A stretch of 64,000 nucleotides of DNA, taken from Glaciecola sp965660625. Its GTDB lineage: Bacteria; Pseudomonadota; Gammaproteobacteria; Enterobacterales; Alteromonadaceae. Shown in pieces: positions 24,903 through 33,973 of this stretch. The stretch spans positions 1-64,000 of the forward strand of contig CBFIAR010000019.1 in NCBI GenBank assembly GCA_965660625.1, in the 5' to 3' direction. Under the pieces are notes generated by a model. It saw nothing but the letters and a program-made list of their open reading frames with translations. It searched no databases and was not told the origin of the DNA. Both the position numbers and the translations under genes were made by a program. Numbering within the stretch: the first letter of the stretch is position 1; every line of letters begins with the position of its first letter.

Positions 24903-27194
24903 TTGCGACAGTTACCAACTTATTATTACTTGAGCCACTTTAATGAATTTTTAAAATTTGTAACTGGCCCATGTGAGCGCTTATTAGACAGCGACGATAG
25001 GCTATTCATCGAAAAATTCATGTCACTCTCGAAGCCGCAGCAATGCTTAATTGTGCGCTTTATTAATCGTAAGTCTATTTTCGTCAAACCCACTGCTTAT
25101 GTTTATGAAGAAATTGAAAACATAGCTAATAATTTTGATTTCCTATATCAGGCAGCATGGTTTTCCCCCCTAAAACCCAAAAACGCCGCAGCATTTGTTG
25201 AGCATCTGACCAAAGACGAAATCATTCAAATACTCGATGAGCTAAAGACGTCAAGCGAACACGAGTCTGAAACGTTAATTTATAAGAAATCCCAAGCTAA
25301 AGCAGCCTTAATGAACTTTCTTTTAACTGGGGTGAGTGGCAAAGACATTGTTACAACAGCACTTGCGAAAAGCTATTGGCAAGGAAGTTTTGATAAACAA
25401 ATCAGCTATTTCCTGTATTTATATTTTGGCAATTTTCACTCAAAATTAAATCAATTTTCCATGCGTGATTTAGGCGTAATGCGCACACGCAAAGAACAAT
25501 CACAAGTCATGGCTAGATTTGCAGATATTGAAAGCGCTAAATCAGCATTTTCTCTGCACTCTCTGCTCAATGAAATACGTATTCAACTTCCTTTGTTAAG
25601 CAGCGCTGCGAATGTAGTGAAAGAGCCAACACATGCCGTCGTTGAAGAACCAGTAATAGAGGCATACCGCTCTTCAGGCACTGCACTGAACCCTGACACT
25701 GGACAATCCGAAAAACACGTTTTCATATTGTCCCATATAAGCAATCTGCCTGAAGCGATTGGAGCCAAAGCGCTTGATTTAGAAGCAAAACTACAGTTTT
25801 TATTAGCAGGTGAACTACTCAGCCTCGACGCAGCCCGCGCTGTTCAGCTCTTAAAATCCATAAACACTAACGCCGCACAAGAAAAATGGGCGCGAGAAGC
25901 CTACAAACTTGGTTTAACAGAACAAGTTGAGGCTGAACTAGAGTGCATTATAGAGGCCCCTCTATCCGAAGATTTATTGGCTTTCGCTGAAGACTTTTTA
26001 GCGCGTAAATATCACAAAAAACGCACGAGTGTATTAACCGATATGCTGCGTGAAAATAGCCAAACTATCCAAATTGATGAAATGCACAAGGGCGCTGTTG
26101 AACGCGGTGTAGTAGCTTATTATGAGCAGCGAGAATGCCACGCATTTCGAACCGAAAACGAAATTTGGCGAGCACTTTTCGGACTGTACTTTTGGCGTGA
26201 AATCTATGAGCTAGATGGCCTAGGACTCAGCAACGAGTTTGAGCATGTTCCAACGTCTCTAAAAACCAACCAGTTTTATGAGTTCGCTTCAGAGCAAATT
26301 GAAGCTCGCTTGAGCACTACGGATACAAAGGCGACTCTAATTCAGCAGCTGTCCATGTCGGCCGCCAAGTACTATGGCCAAGGCAACATTGTTTTTAGAT
26401 GGCGAAAGAACATATTAGAACGTCTTATACTCTTGATTAACCATAGTAAGCTCGATGCTATATTGGCTTTATTGAAAGCGATGACACAAGACTGGAAAAA
26501 TTTAAGCGACGGATTTCCAGATCTTATGCTGATTGAAAACGATAAACTGCGCTTTGAAGAGGTAAAATCTGAAGGTGATCAACTTAGACGCAATCAGTTG
26601 CTCAGCATTCAAAAGCTGCAAAGCTTGGGTTTTGATGTGCGCATTACCAATGTAACGTGGACTATCGACCCTCTTCAGCCCTACGCCGTTATTGATATTG
26701 AAACCACCGGTGGGCGAGCACAACATCATCGTATTACGGAAGTGGGAATAGTTAAAATGATCGGCGGCGAAGTTGTTGCCCAGTGGCAATCGCTAATTAA
26801 TCCTGAGCGACGCATTCCGCATAATATTACCTCGTTAACGGGTATCGACAACGACATGATTGCCGACGCACCTTTGTTTGCGGAAGTGGCCGATGATATC
26901 GATGCATTCACTGATGGCTGTGTATTCGTAGCGCACAACGTTAATTTCGATTATGGCTTTATCAAAGAGGAGTTTAATCGCTTAGAGCGACACTATCGTC
27001 GACCAAAGCTGTGTACGGTGAGAGAAATGCGAAAGCACTACAAAGGCTTATCTTCGTATTCGTTAGCTAATCTGACTAAGCATTTCGGGATTGATATGCA
27101 GCGCCATCATAGAGCAATGTCGGATGCCGTAGCCGCTGGAGAGTTGCTAAACATGGTGAATGAAAAGCGCTTAGCAAAAGTGTTTAAGCCATAG
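24903..27194 (+). CDS. VRR-NUC (FAN1-like) nuclease fused to a DEDDh 3'-5' exonuclease
   Basis: The 763-residue protein combines two nuclease modules. The first about 520 residues resemble the helical SAP/TPR-like region of FAN1 proteins. The VRR-NUC core follows with Pro539-Asp540 and Glu553-Val-Lys555 of the PD-(D/E)xK site. Residues 594-755 form a DnaQ-like exonuclease: D598-I-E600 in VIDIETTG, HNVNFDYGF, and HHRAMSDA. FAN1 acts on branched or cross-linked DNA, so repair is likely. The start is TTG 24903, with no better upstream ATG. The catalytic residues of both domains look intact. Confidence 0.88.
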   Translation: MRQLPTYYYLSHFNEFLKFVTGPCERLLDSDDRLFIEKFMSLSKPQQCLIVRFINRKSIFVKPTAYVYEEIENIANNFDFLYQAAWFSPLKPKNAAAFVEHLTKDEIIQILDELKTSSEHESETLIYKKSQAKAALMNFLLTGVSGKDIVTTALAKSYWQGSFDKQISYFLYLYFGNFHSKLNQFSMRDLGVMRTRKEQSQVMARFADIESAKSAFSLHSLLNEIRIQLPLLSSAANVVKEPTHAVVEEPVIEAYRSSGTALNPDTGQSEKHVFILSHISNLPEAIGAKALDLEAKLQFLLAGELLSLDAARAVQLLKSINTNAAQEKWAREAYKLGLTEQVEAELECIIEAPLSEDLLAFAEDFLARKYHKKRTSVLTDMLRENSQTIQIDEMHKGAVERGVVAYYEQRECHAFRTENEIWRALFGLYFWREIYELDGLGLSNEFEHVPTSLKTNQFYEFASEQIEARLSTTDTKATLIQQLSMSAAKYYGQGNIVFRWRKNILERLILLINHSKLDAILALLKAMTQDWKNLSDGFPDLMLIENDKLRFEEVKSEGDQLRRNQLLSIQKLQSLGFDVRITNVTWTIDPLQPYAVIDIETTGGRAQHHRITEVGIVKMIGGEVVAQWQSLINPERRIPHNITSLTGIDNDMIADAPLFAEVADDIDAFTDGCVFVAHNVNFDYGFIKEEFNRLERHYRRPKLCTVREMRKHYKGLSSYSLANLTKHFGIDMQRHHRAMSDAVAAGELLNMVNEKRLAKVFKP

Positions 27195-27212
27195 CTTATT
27201 TGCTTTTCGTCA

Positions 27213-28409
27213 CTATTCAGCTCTAAGTGCCTCGATAGGTGGTAATCGAGCCGCTTTGTAGGCTGGTAAAGCACCAGCGACTAAACCAACAACAATAGAT
27301 ACACCAAGTCCCAACGAGATGCTAGTTAGCGTAAACAGCATGGGTAATTGCGGCAATGCCAAGCTCAACAGTACCTGAACGAGACCCAGCAGCAACAATC
27401 CAGATAGCCCGCCAATTATCGCGATAAACACGGCTTCACCGAGGAATAATTTGATCAACAATTTTTGCTGTATACCTAATGCTCGAAGCAATCCCACTTC
27501 TCCCTTACGTTGTGACAAGGTAATGGTTAATATCGTATAAATGCCGACGGTTCCAACCAATAACGAGATAGCGCCAATCGCAATACCTGCAAAACGCACG
27601 ACGTTAAGAATATCATCTAACGACTCTAGCATCTGATCCTGACTAATAATGGTAAAATCTTCCGCGCCATGACGCACAATCAAACGTTGTTTCACTTTTG
27701 CAATTAAGGCCGTTATATCAATGTTTGCTTGATACATTAGATCGATTTCCATAAGGGACTCTCGATTAAATAGCTCCAAAGCTTTAGCCGCTGGAATATA
27801 GGCAATTTCATCCAAATCCATGCCTAGAAACTGTCCCTTTGACGCAAATACACCTATTACCCTAAATCGCATTCCACCCACACGGATTTGTTGGCCTAAC
27901 GCATTGGCTTTACCGAATAAGGCACTTTTTAGCTTACTACCAAGTACAACAAACGCCCTAGGCTGCAAAAGATCATCTTGCGGTAGAAAGCGCCCTTGCG
28001 CAATCTGCATTTTCCACGCTTCTGCGGCGTGGTGGCCTACGCCAAGTACATCGGTTGCGCGAGATAACCCTCTATGTTTGACGACAGCCGTGCCCGCAAC
28101 TATCGGTACAACCGCATTTATTTGAGGCAAATTACTGAGCGATTGAGCATCATACAAAGTTATTCCTCGATTAGTTTTTAAAATACCTGTAATGCCCATT
28201 GTTTCTGATTTACCCGGGGTAATAGCGATAATATTGCTCCCAAACTGAGTAAACTCATTAAGTACGAATTGTTTTAAGCTATCACCCATTGCAGACAACA
28301 TCGTGACGGCACTGACACCGATAGCAAAACCGAGAATAGTTAATAAATTTCGCCGCCGTTGAAATAATACGGACCGATTAATCCAGCGCACTGCATCGGT
28401 CAGTTTCAT
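27213..28409 (-). CDS. MacB/FtsX-family ABC permease (second efflux operon, distal)
   Basis: The 398-residue permease has an N-terminal helix (about 22-42), a periplasmic MacB-PCD domain and three C-terminal helices. The LLRALGIQQKLLIKLF loop and the PPIEALRAE end are typical. It overlaps the upstream permease by 4 bases (ATGA). It is last in the minus-strand operon adaptor-ATPase-permease-permease. Confidence 0.9.
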   Translation of the reverse strand: MKLTDAVRWINRSVLFQRRRNLLTILGFAIGVSAVTMLSAMGDSLKQFVLNEFTQFGSNIIAITPGKSETMGITGILKTNRGITLYDAQSLSNLPQINAVVPIVAGTAVVKHRGLSRATDVLGVGHHAAEAWKMQIAQGRFLPQDDLLQPRAFVVLGSKLKSALFGKANALGQQIRVGGMRFRVIGVFASKGQFLGMDLDEIAYIPAAKALELFNRESLMEIDLMYQANIDITALIAKVKQRLIVRHGAEDFTIISQDQMLESLDDILNVVRFAGIAIGAISLLVGTVGIYTILTITLSQRKGEVGLLRALGIQQKLLIKLFLGEAVFIAIIGGLSGLLLLGLVQVLLSLALPQLPMLFTLTSISLGLGVSIVVGLVAGALPAYKAARLPPIEALRAE

Positions 28410-29608
28410 CCCCTAAGTACCTCTACTGGCGATACCATCGCTGCCTTTCGCGCTGGCAACCAACTAAAAAGCAAGCCCGTTAGCAAGGCGACGGATAGAG
28501 CGATCATATGAGACCAAAGTGGCGTCACAAAATCCAAAATCGGCAGCCATTTATTTGCTGCAAAGACAATCAATTGAGCACTGGTTAATCCGATAACAGA
28601 TGCCCCTGCAACCAACATTAAAGATTCCCAAATAAAAAGGCGCTGGATGAGCTGACTGCTTGCTCCAAGGGCTTTAAGTAGGCCGATTTCGGCGCGCCGC
28701 TGTTGCACAGAAATTAGACTCAAATTCATAATCAAAATACCAGCCACTACAAGGCTAATTGCGGCGAGAAGACCTATGACTGCGGTTAATGTAAGCAATA
28801 TATTGTTGAACGCTTGCATAATTGACTGCTGGCTAATAATCGTTATGTCTTCTTCATTTTGGTGGCGCTGTTTGATGATTTTGTAAATCTCATCAATAAC
28901 ACGTTGCCTATCAGAAACTGCGTGTAACTCAACTAAAATGCGAAATAGCGCAGGAGTATCAAATAAAGCTTCGGCACTTAGAACAGGCAGGATGACCATA
29001 TCACTCATATCTAAACCAAGTGACTCTCCGCGCTTAGCTAACACGCCAACCACTTGATAGCGATAATCGTCTATAGTGAGCATCTTGCCCAAAGGGTTGT
29101 GTCCAGCGAATAACTCATTTTTCAATTTACTACCAATAATGGCCACTGGCCTGGCAACGCTCTCAGCATCTATAGGCAAACCACGCCCCATAGCTAAGTT
29201 CAACTTTCGAGCTTGCAAGAAGCCGACGGTAGAACCAATCACAATGACGTCTCGGTTACGGCTTTTATAGGATGCAGCGCCACTACCGGCTATAATTGGA
29301 GCGACGGACTTTACCGCTGCTAATCGAGCAATATGCTGTGCATCACTTAAGGTGAGATCCCTCGGTGACGTGCCATACATAGGCACCCCTCCGCCACTAG
29401 TTTGTTTTTTCCCTGGCAGAATAATTAATAAATCATTACCTAACATAGCAAACTCGCGTTGAACATACCGTCGCGCACTTTCACCTAAGCTCGTTAGCAG
29501 AACCACCGACGCAACGCCCAGCACGATGCAAAACGCTAACATTGAAGTGCGCCAGCGATGGCGAGTAAACACCTGCATATTAAAGTGCAGTAGGTCGATG
29601 TTACGCAT
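28406..29608 (-). CDS. MacB/FtsX-family ABC permease (second efflux operon, proximal)
   Basis: The 400-residue protein has the same fold as its neighbour: an N-terminal helix near 20-40, a periplasmic domain with MYGTSPRDLTLSDAQ, and C-terminal helices with the GLLKALGASSQLIQRLF loop, ending PVEVLRG. These C-termini are closer to classical MacB than those of the sigma-54 operon. It probably pairs with the next permease as a heterodimer. Confidence 0.9.
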   Translation of the reverse strand: MRNIDLLHFNMQVFTRHRWRTSMLAFCIVLGVASVVLLTSLGESARRYVQREFAMLGNDLLIILPGKKQTSGGGVPMYGTSPRDLTLSDAQHIARLAAVKSVAPIIAGSGAASYKSRNRDVIVIGSTVGFLQARKLNLAMGRGLPIDAESVARPVAIIGSKLKNELFAGHNPLGKMLTIDDYRYQVVGVLAKRGESLGLDMSDMVILPVLSAEALFDTPALFRILVELHAVSDRQRVIDEIYKIIKQRHQNEEDITIISQQSIMQAFNNILLTLTAVIGLLAAISLVVAGILIMNLSLISVQQRRAEIGLLKALGASSQLIQRLFIWESLMLVAGASVIGLTSAQLIVFAANKWLPILDFVTPLWSHMIALSVALLTGLLFSWLPARKAAMVSPVEVLRG

Positions 29609-29616
29609 TATGTAAA

Positions 29617-30282
29617 CTACTGTTCACTGAGCACACCATCTACCATTTTGATTTTACGTTTAGCGCGTTGTCCTATTTGCATATCGTGAGTAACAATGAT
29701 CAAGGTCAATCCATGTGCATTCAAGCTTTCAAGCAATTCAATGATTTCTAAACCCGAAGCTTGATCAAGATTTCCAGTGGGTTCGTCGGCCAAAATTAAG
29801 TCAGGCTGCATCACAATAGCCCTAGCAATTGCCACCCGCTGTAATTGGCCACCAGAGAGCTGCGCCGGCAGATGATGGGACCGGTCAGTCAAACCCACTT
29901 GCTCCAAAACTTTAGCAACAATTGGTTCGCGTTTTTCTGCTGGTATCTCTGCCAGCAACAATGGTAATGCAATATTTTCAGCAGCAGTGAGTCTGTTTAT
30001 CAATTGAAAAGACTGAAAAATAAAACCAATTTTTTGACCACGAAGACTCGCTCTTTGCTCTTCATTTAATTGATGAATAGCTTGTTCAGTTAACCAGAAT
30101 TCACCGCTGTCTATTACATCCAGAAGACCTAACATATTCAACAGGGTCGACTTACCCGAACCCGATGGGCCCATTACGCTAAGATAGTCACCCTGCCCAA
30201 TTTGTAATTGAATATCTTTGAGCACGTGTAATGACTGACTTCCTGATTGATACCATTTATTCACATTAATCAATTTGATCAT
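29617..30282 (-). CDS. ABC transporter ATPase (second efflux operon)
   Basis: The 221-residue ATPase shows Walker A GPSGSGKSTLLN, IFQSFQL Q-loop, LSGGQLQRVAIARA signature and LILADEPTGNLD Walker B. It is a MacB/LolD-type mechanotransmission ATPase. Its start overlaps the adaptor stop by 4 bases and its stop lies 8 bases before the permease start, a tight operon. Confidence 0.93.
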   Translation of the reverse strand: MIKLINVNKWYQSGSQSLHVLKDIQLQIGQGDYLSVMGPSGSGKSTLLNMLGLLDVIDSGEFWLTEQAIHQLNEEQRASLRGQKIGFIFQSFQLINRLTAAENIALPLLLAEIPAEKREPIVAKVLEQVGLTDRSHHLPAQLSGGQLQRVAIARAIVMQPDLILADEPTGNLDQASGLEIIELLESLNAHGLTLIIVTHDMQIGQRAKRKIKMVDGVLSEQ

Positions 30283-31397
30283 TGCTTAATTGCCGACATG
30301 CCATCGACTAAGTTAGATTGTGACGCAGACGTTAGCACCCACTCTCCGTTGCTTAACCCTGTTATTATTTCAGTTTGCTGCCAATTACTTAGCCCAGTTT
30401 CAATTTCACGTAAATGCAATTTATCCTCAGTAAAAACATACACCTTATTATTATCAAAAATAGCTTCGGTTGGAATGCGCAGCACCTGCTCTCGGCTTCT
30501 GATTAAAATTTCCATGTCTGCGCTATAACCCACCAGCAAATTCTGTAAAGAACTGTCGTTAATATCAGCTTCTACCTCAACGGTTCGCGCCTGTTTTTCT
30601 GCAGCATAAACATAAGGTGCAATACGTCTAACTCTTCCAGCGAGAGGCTCATCTCTAAAAGCATCAAGACTAATCACGGCCGACATACCAACCTTTACAA
30701 GCGCGGCGTCAACTTCATCAATGGGTGCGCTTACGTAGTAACAAGTGTTATCAATCAAATCCACCATTGGCAGCGTTAAAATACCGGGCGGAGATGGCGT
30801 AGCGTATTCACCTATTTCACCATTCACCTCAGCAACGATACCTGCAAAGGGTGCAACCAATCTTGTTTTGGTTAGTATGGCTTTATTCAATTGAATTTGC
30901 GCTTTTGCTTGCGACACTTCGGCTTTAGCTGCTTTACATGCAGCTTCACTGGCATCCGCTTTGGCCTTCGCAAGATCAGCATCTTCAGCCGAAGCTAAGC
31001 CTTGGCTAATTAAACGTTGTTTACGAGCAGCTTCGTGACTATCGGACTTTGCAATAATACACTGGCGAACTTGTTGTAAATTAATCGCAGAGAGATGTGC
31101 TTCGGCCTGAAGCCCTTGTGCTTGGATATCTTGATTGAAAAGTGTCAGTAACAGCTGTCCTTCAACAACCTCATCACCCTCTTGCACTAAAACTCTATCA
31201 ATTTGACCACCCATTGAGACTGACAACTTACTGCGTCGACAAGCCATTAGTGATCCGGAGCGGGTATTAGCTATGGTTTCGCGTACTTCACCCAATTCCA
31301 CCTGCACGGCCTGAATTTGGACTGGATCATCCAGAGTAAACCAGTAGACAAACACTAGAAGGATAATGACCGAAAACAACAGAAACCACTTTTTCAT
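30279..31397 (-). CDS. Efflux periplasmic adaptor (second efflux operon)
   Basis: The 372-residue HlyD/MacA-type adaptor has a single N-terminal anchor (about 4-20). Paired lipoyl halves follow (GQIDRVLVQEGDEVVEGQLLL and LVAPFAGIVAEVNGEIGEY), with an Ala-rich hairpin between them and a beta-barrel end. GAGG precedes the start. Unlike the first efflux operon it has no kinase-regulator pair attached and no sigma-54 promoter was seen upstream. Confidence 0.9.
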   Translation of the reverse strand: MKKWFLLFSVIILLVFVYWFTLDDPVQIQAVQVELGEVRETIANTRSGSLMACRRSKLSVSMGGQIDRVLVQEGDEVVEGQLLLTLFNQDIQAQGLQAEAHLSAINLQQVRQCIIAKSDSHEAARKQRLISQGLASAEDADLAKAKADASEAACKAAKAEVSQAKAQIQLNKAILTKTRLVAPFAGIVAEVNGEIGEYATPSPPGILTLPMVDLIDNTCYYVSAPIDEVDAALVKVGMSAVISLDAFRDEPLAGRVRRIAPYVYAAEKQARTVEVEADINDSSLQNLLVGYSADMEILIRSREQVLRIPTEAIFDNNKVYVFTEDKLHLREIETGLSNWQQTEIITGLSNGEWVLTSASQSNLVDGMSAIKQ

Positions 31398-31570
31398 TAA
31401 TCGAACCTCGATAAAAAAATTACGTGAGTGTCATCTTCTATTCCCGCACAGTTGTGGGCTACGATCGTTAGGCAAACACGAAAAGTTATTACGAAACCCA
31501 AGCTGTGGCTCTAAAGACATAGGATTGTTGCCACTTAAGGGAGTGAACATTTTATGACTTGTCATTTGTT

Positions 31571-31601
31571 GATATATGCGCCAAGTTTAAGCGCATATAT
31601 C
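31571..31601. repeat. Perfect 11-bp inverted repeat between two minus-strand genes
   Basis: GATATATGCGC (31571-31581) and GCGCATATATC (31591-31601) flank a 9-base loop. It lies 42 bases past the Hsp20 stop and about 175 bases before the adaptor start. No T run follows on the minus strand, so it is either a poor terminator or an operator for the efflux operon. Confidence 0.55.
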
Positions 31602-31643
31602 TTCAAAAAAATTAAAGTCACTGGGCTTTGAAAACAATGACGC

Positions 31644-32141
31644 CTATTCTTTAATTGAAATTTTACGCTGTAGCTTTTGCGCCTTCTCCGACTTGGGTAA
31701 CGTAACGCTTAATACACCCTTGTTGAATTTAGCTTGAATTTTGTCCTCTTCAATACTAGGCGGTAGCGAAAAGCTACGTTTAAAAAACCCGTAGCTACGC
31801 TCCATCATGTGATAATTATCGTCTTTGTCCTCCTCCTTTTCGGTTTTCTTTTCGCCGCTTAAGGTTAACACTCCGTCCGATAAATCAAGATTGATATCAT
31901 CCAATTCCAAACCAGGCAGCTCCGCTGACAATTTAAAGGTCTTATTGTCTTCGACAATATCAACCTTAGGGTTAAGAATCATTTCGGTTGTTTGAATATT
32001 GCTAAGCGATGGCCGTAAGAAGGGCCACGTGTTGGTAAATTTATCGAAAAAATCCTCTATAATAGGAGAACTCAAGCTTAAAGGAGCAAGGCCCTTATTT
32101 TTTCCATTTCCTGATTGTTTTGTTACAGAAATATTAGCCAT
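31644..32141 (-). CDS. Hsp20-family small heat-shock protein
   Basis: The 165-residue chaperone has an alpha-crystallin domain at about residues 58-152 (KVDIVEDNKTFKLSAELPGL, GVLTLSGEKK, GFFKRSFSLP, FNKGVLSVTLPK) and a short tail with ISI-KE, a variant of the I-x-I motif. It holds unfolded proteins in the cytoplasm. The N-terminal arm is rich in Asn, Gly and Ser. It is divergent from the TIGR03643 gene, with a 206-base gap in which I could not see a clear heat-shock promoter. Confidence 0.93.
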   Translation of the reverse strand: MANISVTKQSGNGKNKGLAPLSLSSPIIEDFFDKFTNTWPFLRPSLSNIQTTEMILNPKVDIVEDNKTFKLSAELPGLELDDINLDLSDGVLTLSGEKKTEKEEDKDDNYHMMERSYGFFKRSFSLPPSIEEDKIQAKFNKGVLSVTLPKSEKAQKLQRKISIKE

Positions 32142-32347
32142 AATATTTATCCTCTCTCATGTGTTAACGACAGTTAGTTTTTTACTTGTGTGCACACTGA
32201 AAAATCACATGTACTGACAACAACAAGTGACATATATTTAAGCAGTTCATAAGGAAACAATATTGATCACGGTCAAATAATACCGTTTGAAAACCTGACG
32301 CAGAAAAAGGAATAAATCCAAACCCATGCAAAAAAAGTATATAAAGT

Positions 32348-32635
32348 ATGAAATCTAACTTTAAACAAAAAATGAACCAATTTAGCGAAGAGGAAACATC
32401 ACGCATGATAGAAATGGCATGGGAAGACCGCACGCCATTTGAAGCGATCGAAAGGTTATTTGGAGTAACAGAGCCTGAAGTAATTAATATTATGCGCAGC
32501 AACATTAAGCGTAAAACATTCAACAACTGGCGTGCGCGAGTGAGCGGGCGCAAAACAAAGCACCTAAAACTCCGAAGCCCAGACGTCAGCCGTGGTTACT
32601 GTTCAACCCAGTACAAACCGGTGCGCAAACGCTAA
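32348..32635 (+). CDS. TIGR03643 family (DUF2805) protein
   Basis: The 95-residue protein matches the small TIGR03643 family: MIEMAWEDRTPFEAIE, GVTEPEVINIMR, and NWRARVSGRKTKH. The middle looks like a helix-turn-helix, so nucleic-acid binding is possible. The function of the family is unknown. ATG 32372 (MNQFSEEE) is an alternative start that would fit the usual family length. A basic C-terminal tail follows the conserved part. Confidence 0.85.
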   Translation: MKSNFKQKMNQFSEEETSRMIEMAWEDRTPFEAIERLFGVTEPEVINIMRSNIKRKTFNNWRARVSGRKTKHLKLRSPDVSRGYCSTQYKPVRKR

Positions 32636-32694
32636 GTACCTAAGGTTGATGACACATCCTCCGTCATCCTTGTGAAGAGTAACTGGACAAACTG

Positions 32695-33471
32695 CTATTG
32701 GCGGCTTTCGATGTCGTCAAAAATACCGCGTCGAAATTGAGCGGTAACGTCAAAGTACCACGTGCTTTCTTGCATGGTTTGAGGATCTTCAACTTGGATA
32801 GCATCTATCGGTCTTTGCTCGTAGTAAACTAGCGACTGGCTTGTGGCCATCAAGCCGTTAAGTTGAACAAACGCATACAAATCATTTGTACTGGTTATAT
32901 AGAATGCGGTAGCTGGGGTTGTGCCATCACCAGAGCGCCATATAGCGTCCATGAAGCCATCCAACATAACATTATGATACTTTCCTAGGTCACTTTGGCC
33001 TAGCTCGCTGTGACAGACCATAGCCCCATAATGGCCCGTTAGGCTTGTGTAGTTCTCTTCCAATATTAGCGACGTAGCTGTTAAGCAAGCTTCCCAATTT
33101 TGTTGTTCCATACTTTCAAATGCGAGCAGCTTTTGTGCTTGTTCCACGTTCGCATAGGGACTGTAATTCGAAGTGAACGGATAAATTCGCACTATGGCAT
33201 CAAAGTCGAGGTTCGAGCCTTCTTCACGTTTGAATTTAGCAACGAGCGCAATGTACTCCTTATCTGCTTTAGCGTGGTTTAGAATTTGTCGCTTAGCATT
33301 GCGCTTTTCACCATTTGTGAGCTCGTCATTTGTTTCGATCTGTGAAGTAGTTAGTGCTCTATTTGCGTCAGCAGGCTCAGTTGCTTGATTACCTGTTGAG
33401 CCGCAAGCAGCAATAATGAAAATAGCAAAGAGTGTAATAGCCATATTAAAGAGTAAACAGAGCACCTTCAT
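32695..33471 (-). CDS. DUF4919-like lipoprotein, last gene of the large leftward cluster
   Basis: The 258-residue precursor has a lipoprotein signal (IIAAC, lipid on about Cys23). The mature part resembles DUF4919: FDAIVRIYPFTSNYSPY, then helical TPR-like stretches and TPATAFYITSTNDLYAF. It probably sits on the outer membrane facing the periplasm. It starts 2 bases after the VF530-like gene stop, so it is co-transcribed with it and likely with the ExbB/ExbD/AgmX genes. Function unknown. Confidence 0.75.
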   Translation of the reverse strand: MKVLCLLFNMAITLFAIFIIAACGSTGNQATEPADANRALTTSQIETNDELTNGEKRNAKRQILNHAKADKEYIALVAKFKREEGSNLDFDAIVRIYPFTSNYSPYANVEQAQKLLAFESMEQQNWEACLTATSLILEENYTSLTGHYGAMVCHSELGQSDLGKYHNVMLDGFMDAIWRSGDGTTPATAFYITSTNDLYAFVQLNGLMATSQSLVYYEQRPIDAIQVEDPQTMQESTWYFDVTAQFRRGIFDDIESRQ

Positions 33472-33473
33472 GC

Positions 33474-33950
33474 TTAATATGACTCCGGACGGTACTTCTT
33501 ATGAAATGTTTTTAAATAAAGACGCTCAACTTTTTCACGCGCCCAAGGGGTTTTGCGTAAAAATTTAAGACTACTCTTAACAGAAGCGTCAGATTTAAAG
33601 CAATTAATGTTGATGCGATATGCCAAACCATCCCAACCATATTCAGCCTCTAACTCCTCAACGATAGTCTGAAGCTTAACACCATGTAGCGGGTTATTAA
33701 CTTGAGTCGGTTTGGTTTCAGGGGCAATATTGGTCATGTTGCGACTAGGCGCACTGGCTAATTGAGATGCATCGTTATCGCCAGGTGTCGTATCAAGTGT
33801 GTTATTATCTGCAGTACTGTCAATTTTCGCGTCGGCTGTTTTACCAAGGGGATTAGTTAAGGCAGCAAAGGTTGAAGCCTCATCCGCTTCAACCTTTAAT
33901 GTTTTATCGCATTTTATGTCGCGCTGCTTATCACTTTCTTTGTTACTCAT
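33474..33950 (-). CDS. VF530 (DUF2132) domain protein with a long disordered N-terminus
   Basis: The last about 70 of 158 residues match the VF530 family (NNPLHGVKLQTIVEELE, YGWDGLAYRINI, SSLKFLRKTPWAREKVE), a compact DNA-binding fold normally about 75 residues long. Here about 85 residues of acidic, Asp/Thr/Ala-rich sequence precede it, which is unusual for the family. ATG 33950 is chosen; an in-frame TTG at 33962 is possible. It lies between the AgmX-like gene (23 bases) and the DUF4919 gene (2 bases), an unexpected place for a DNA-binding protein. Confidence 0.8.
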   Translation of the reverse strand: MSNKESDKQRDIKCDKTLKVEADEASTFAALTNPLGKTADAKIDSTADNNTLDTTPGDNDASQLASAPSRNMTNIAPETKPTQVNNPLHGVKLQTIVEELEAEYGWDGLAYRININCFKSDASVKSSLKFLRKTPWAREKVERLYLKTFHKKYRPESY

Positions 33951-33973
33951 ATCGGCACACAACCTAGCGTTAA

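Noticed and set aside
32142..32347. Possible heat-shock (sigma-32) promoter for hsp20
   Set aside because: No sequence close to CTTGAA with a correctly spaced CCCCAT-type -10 was found on the minus strand.
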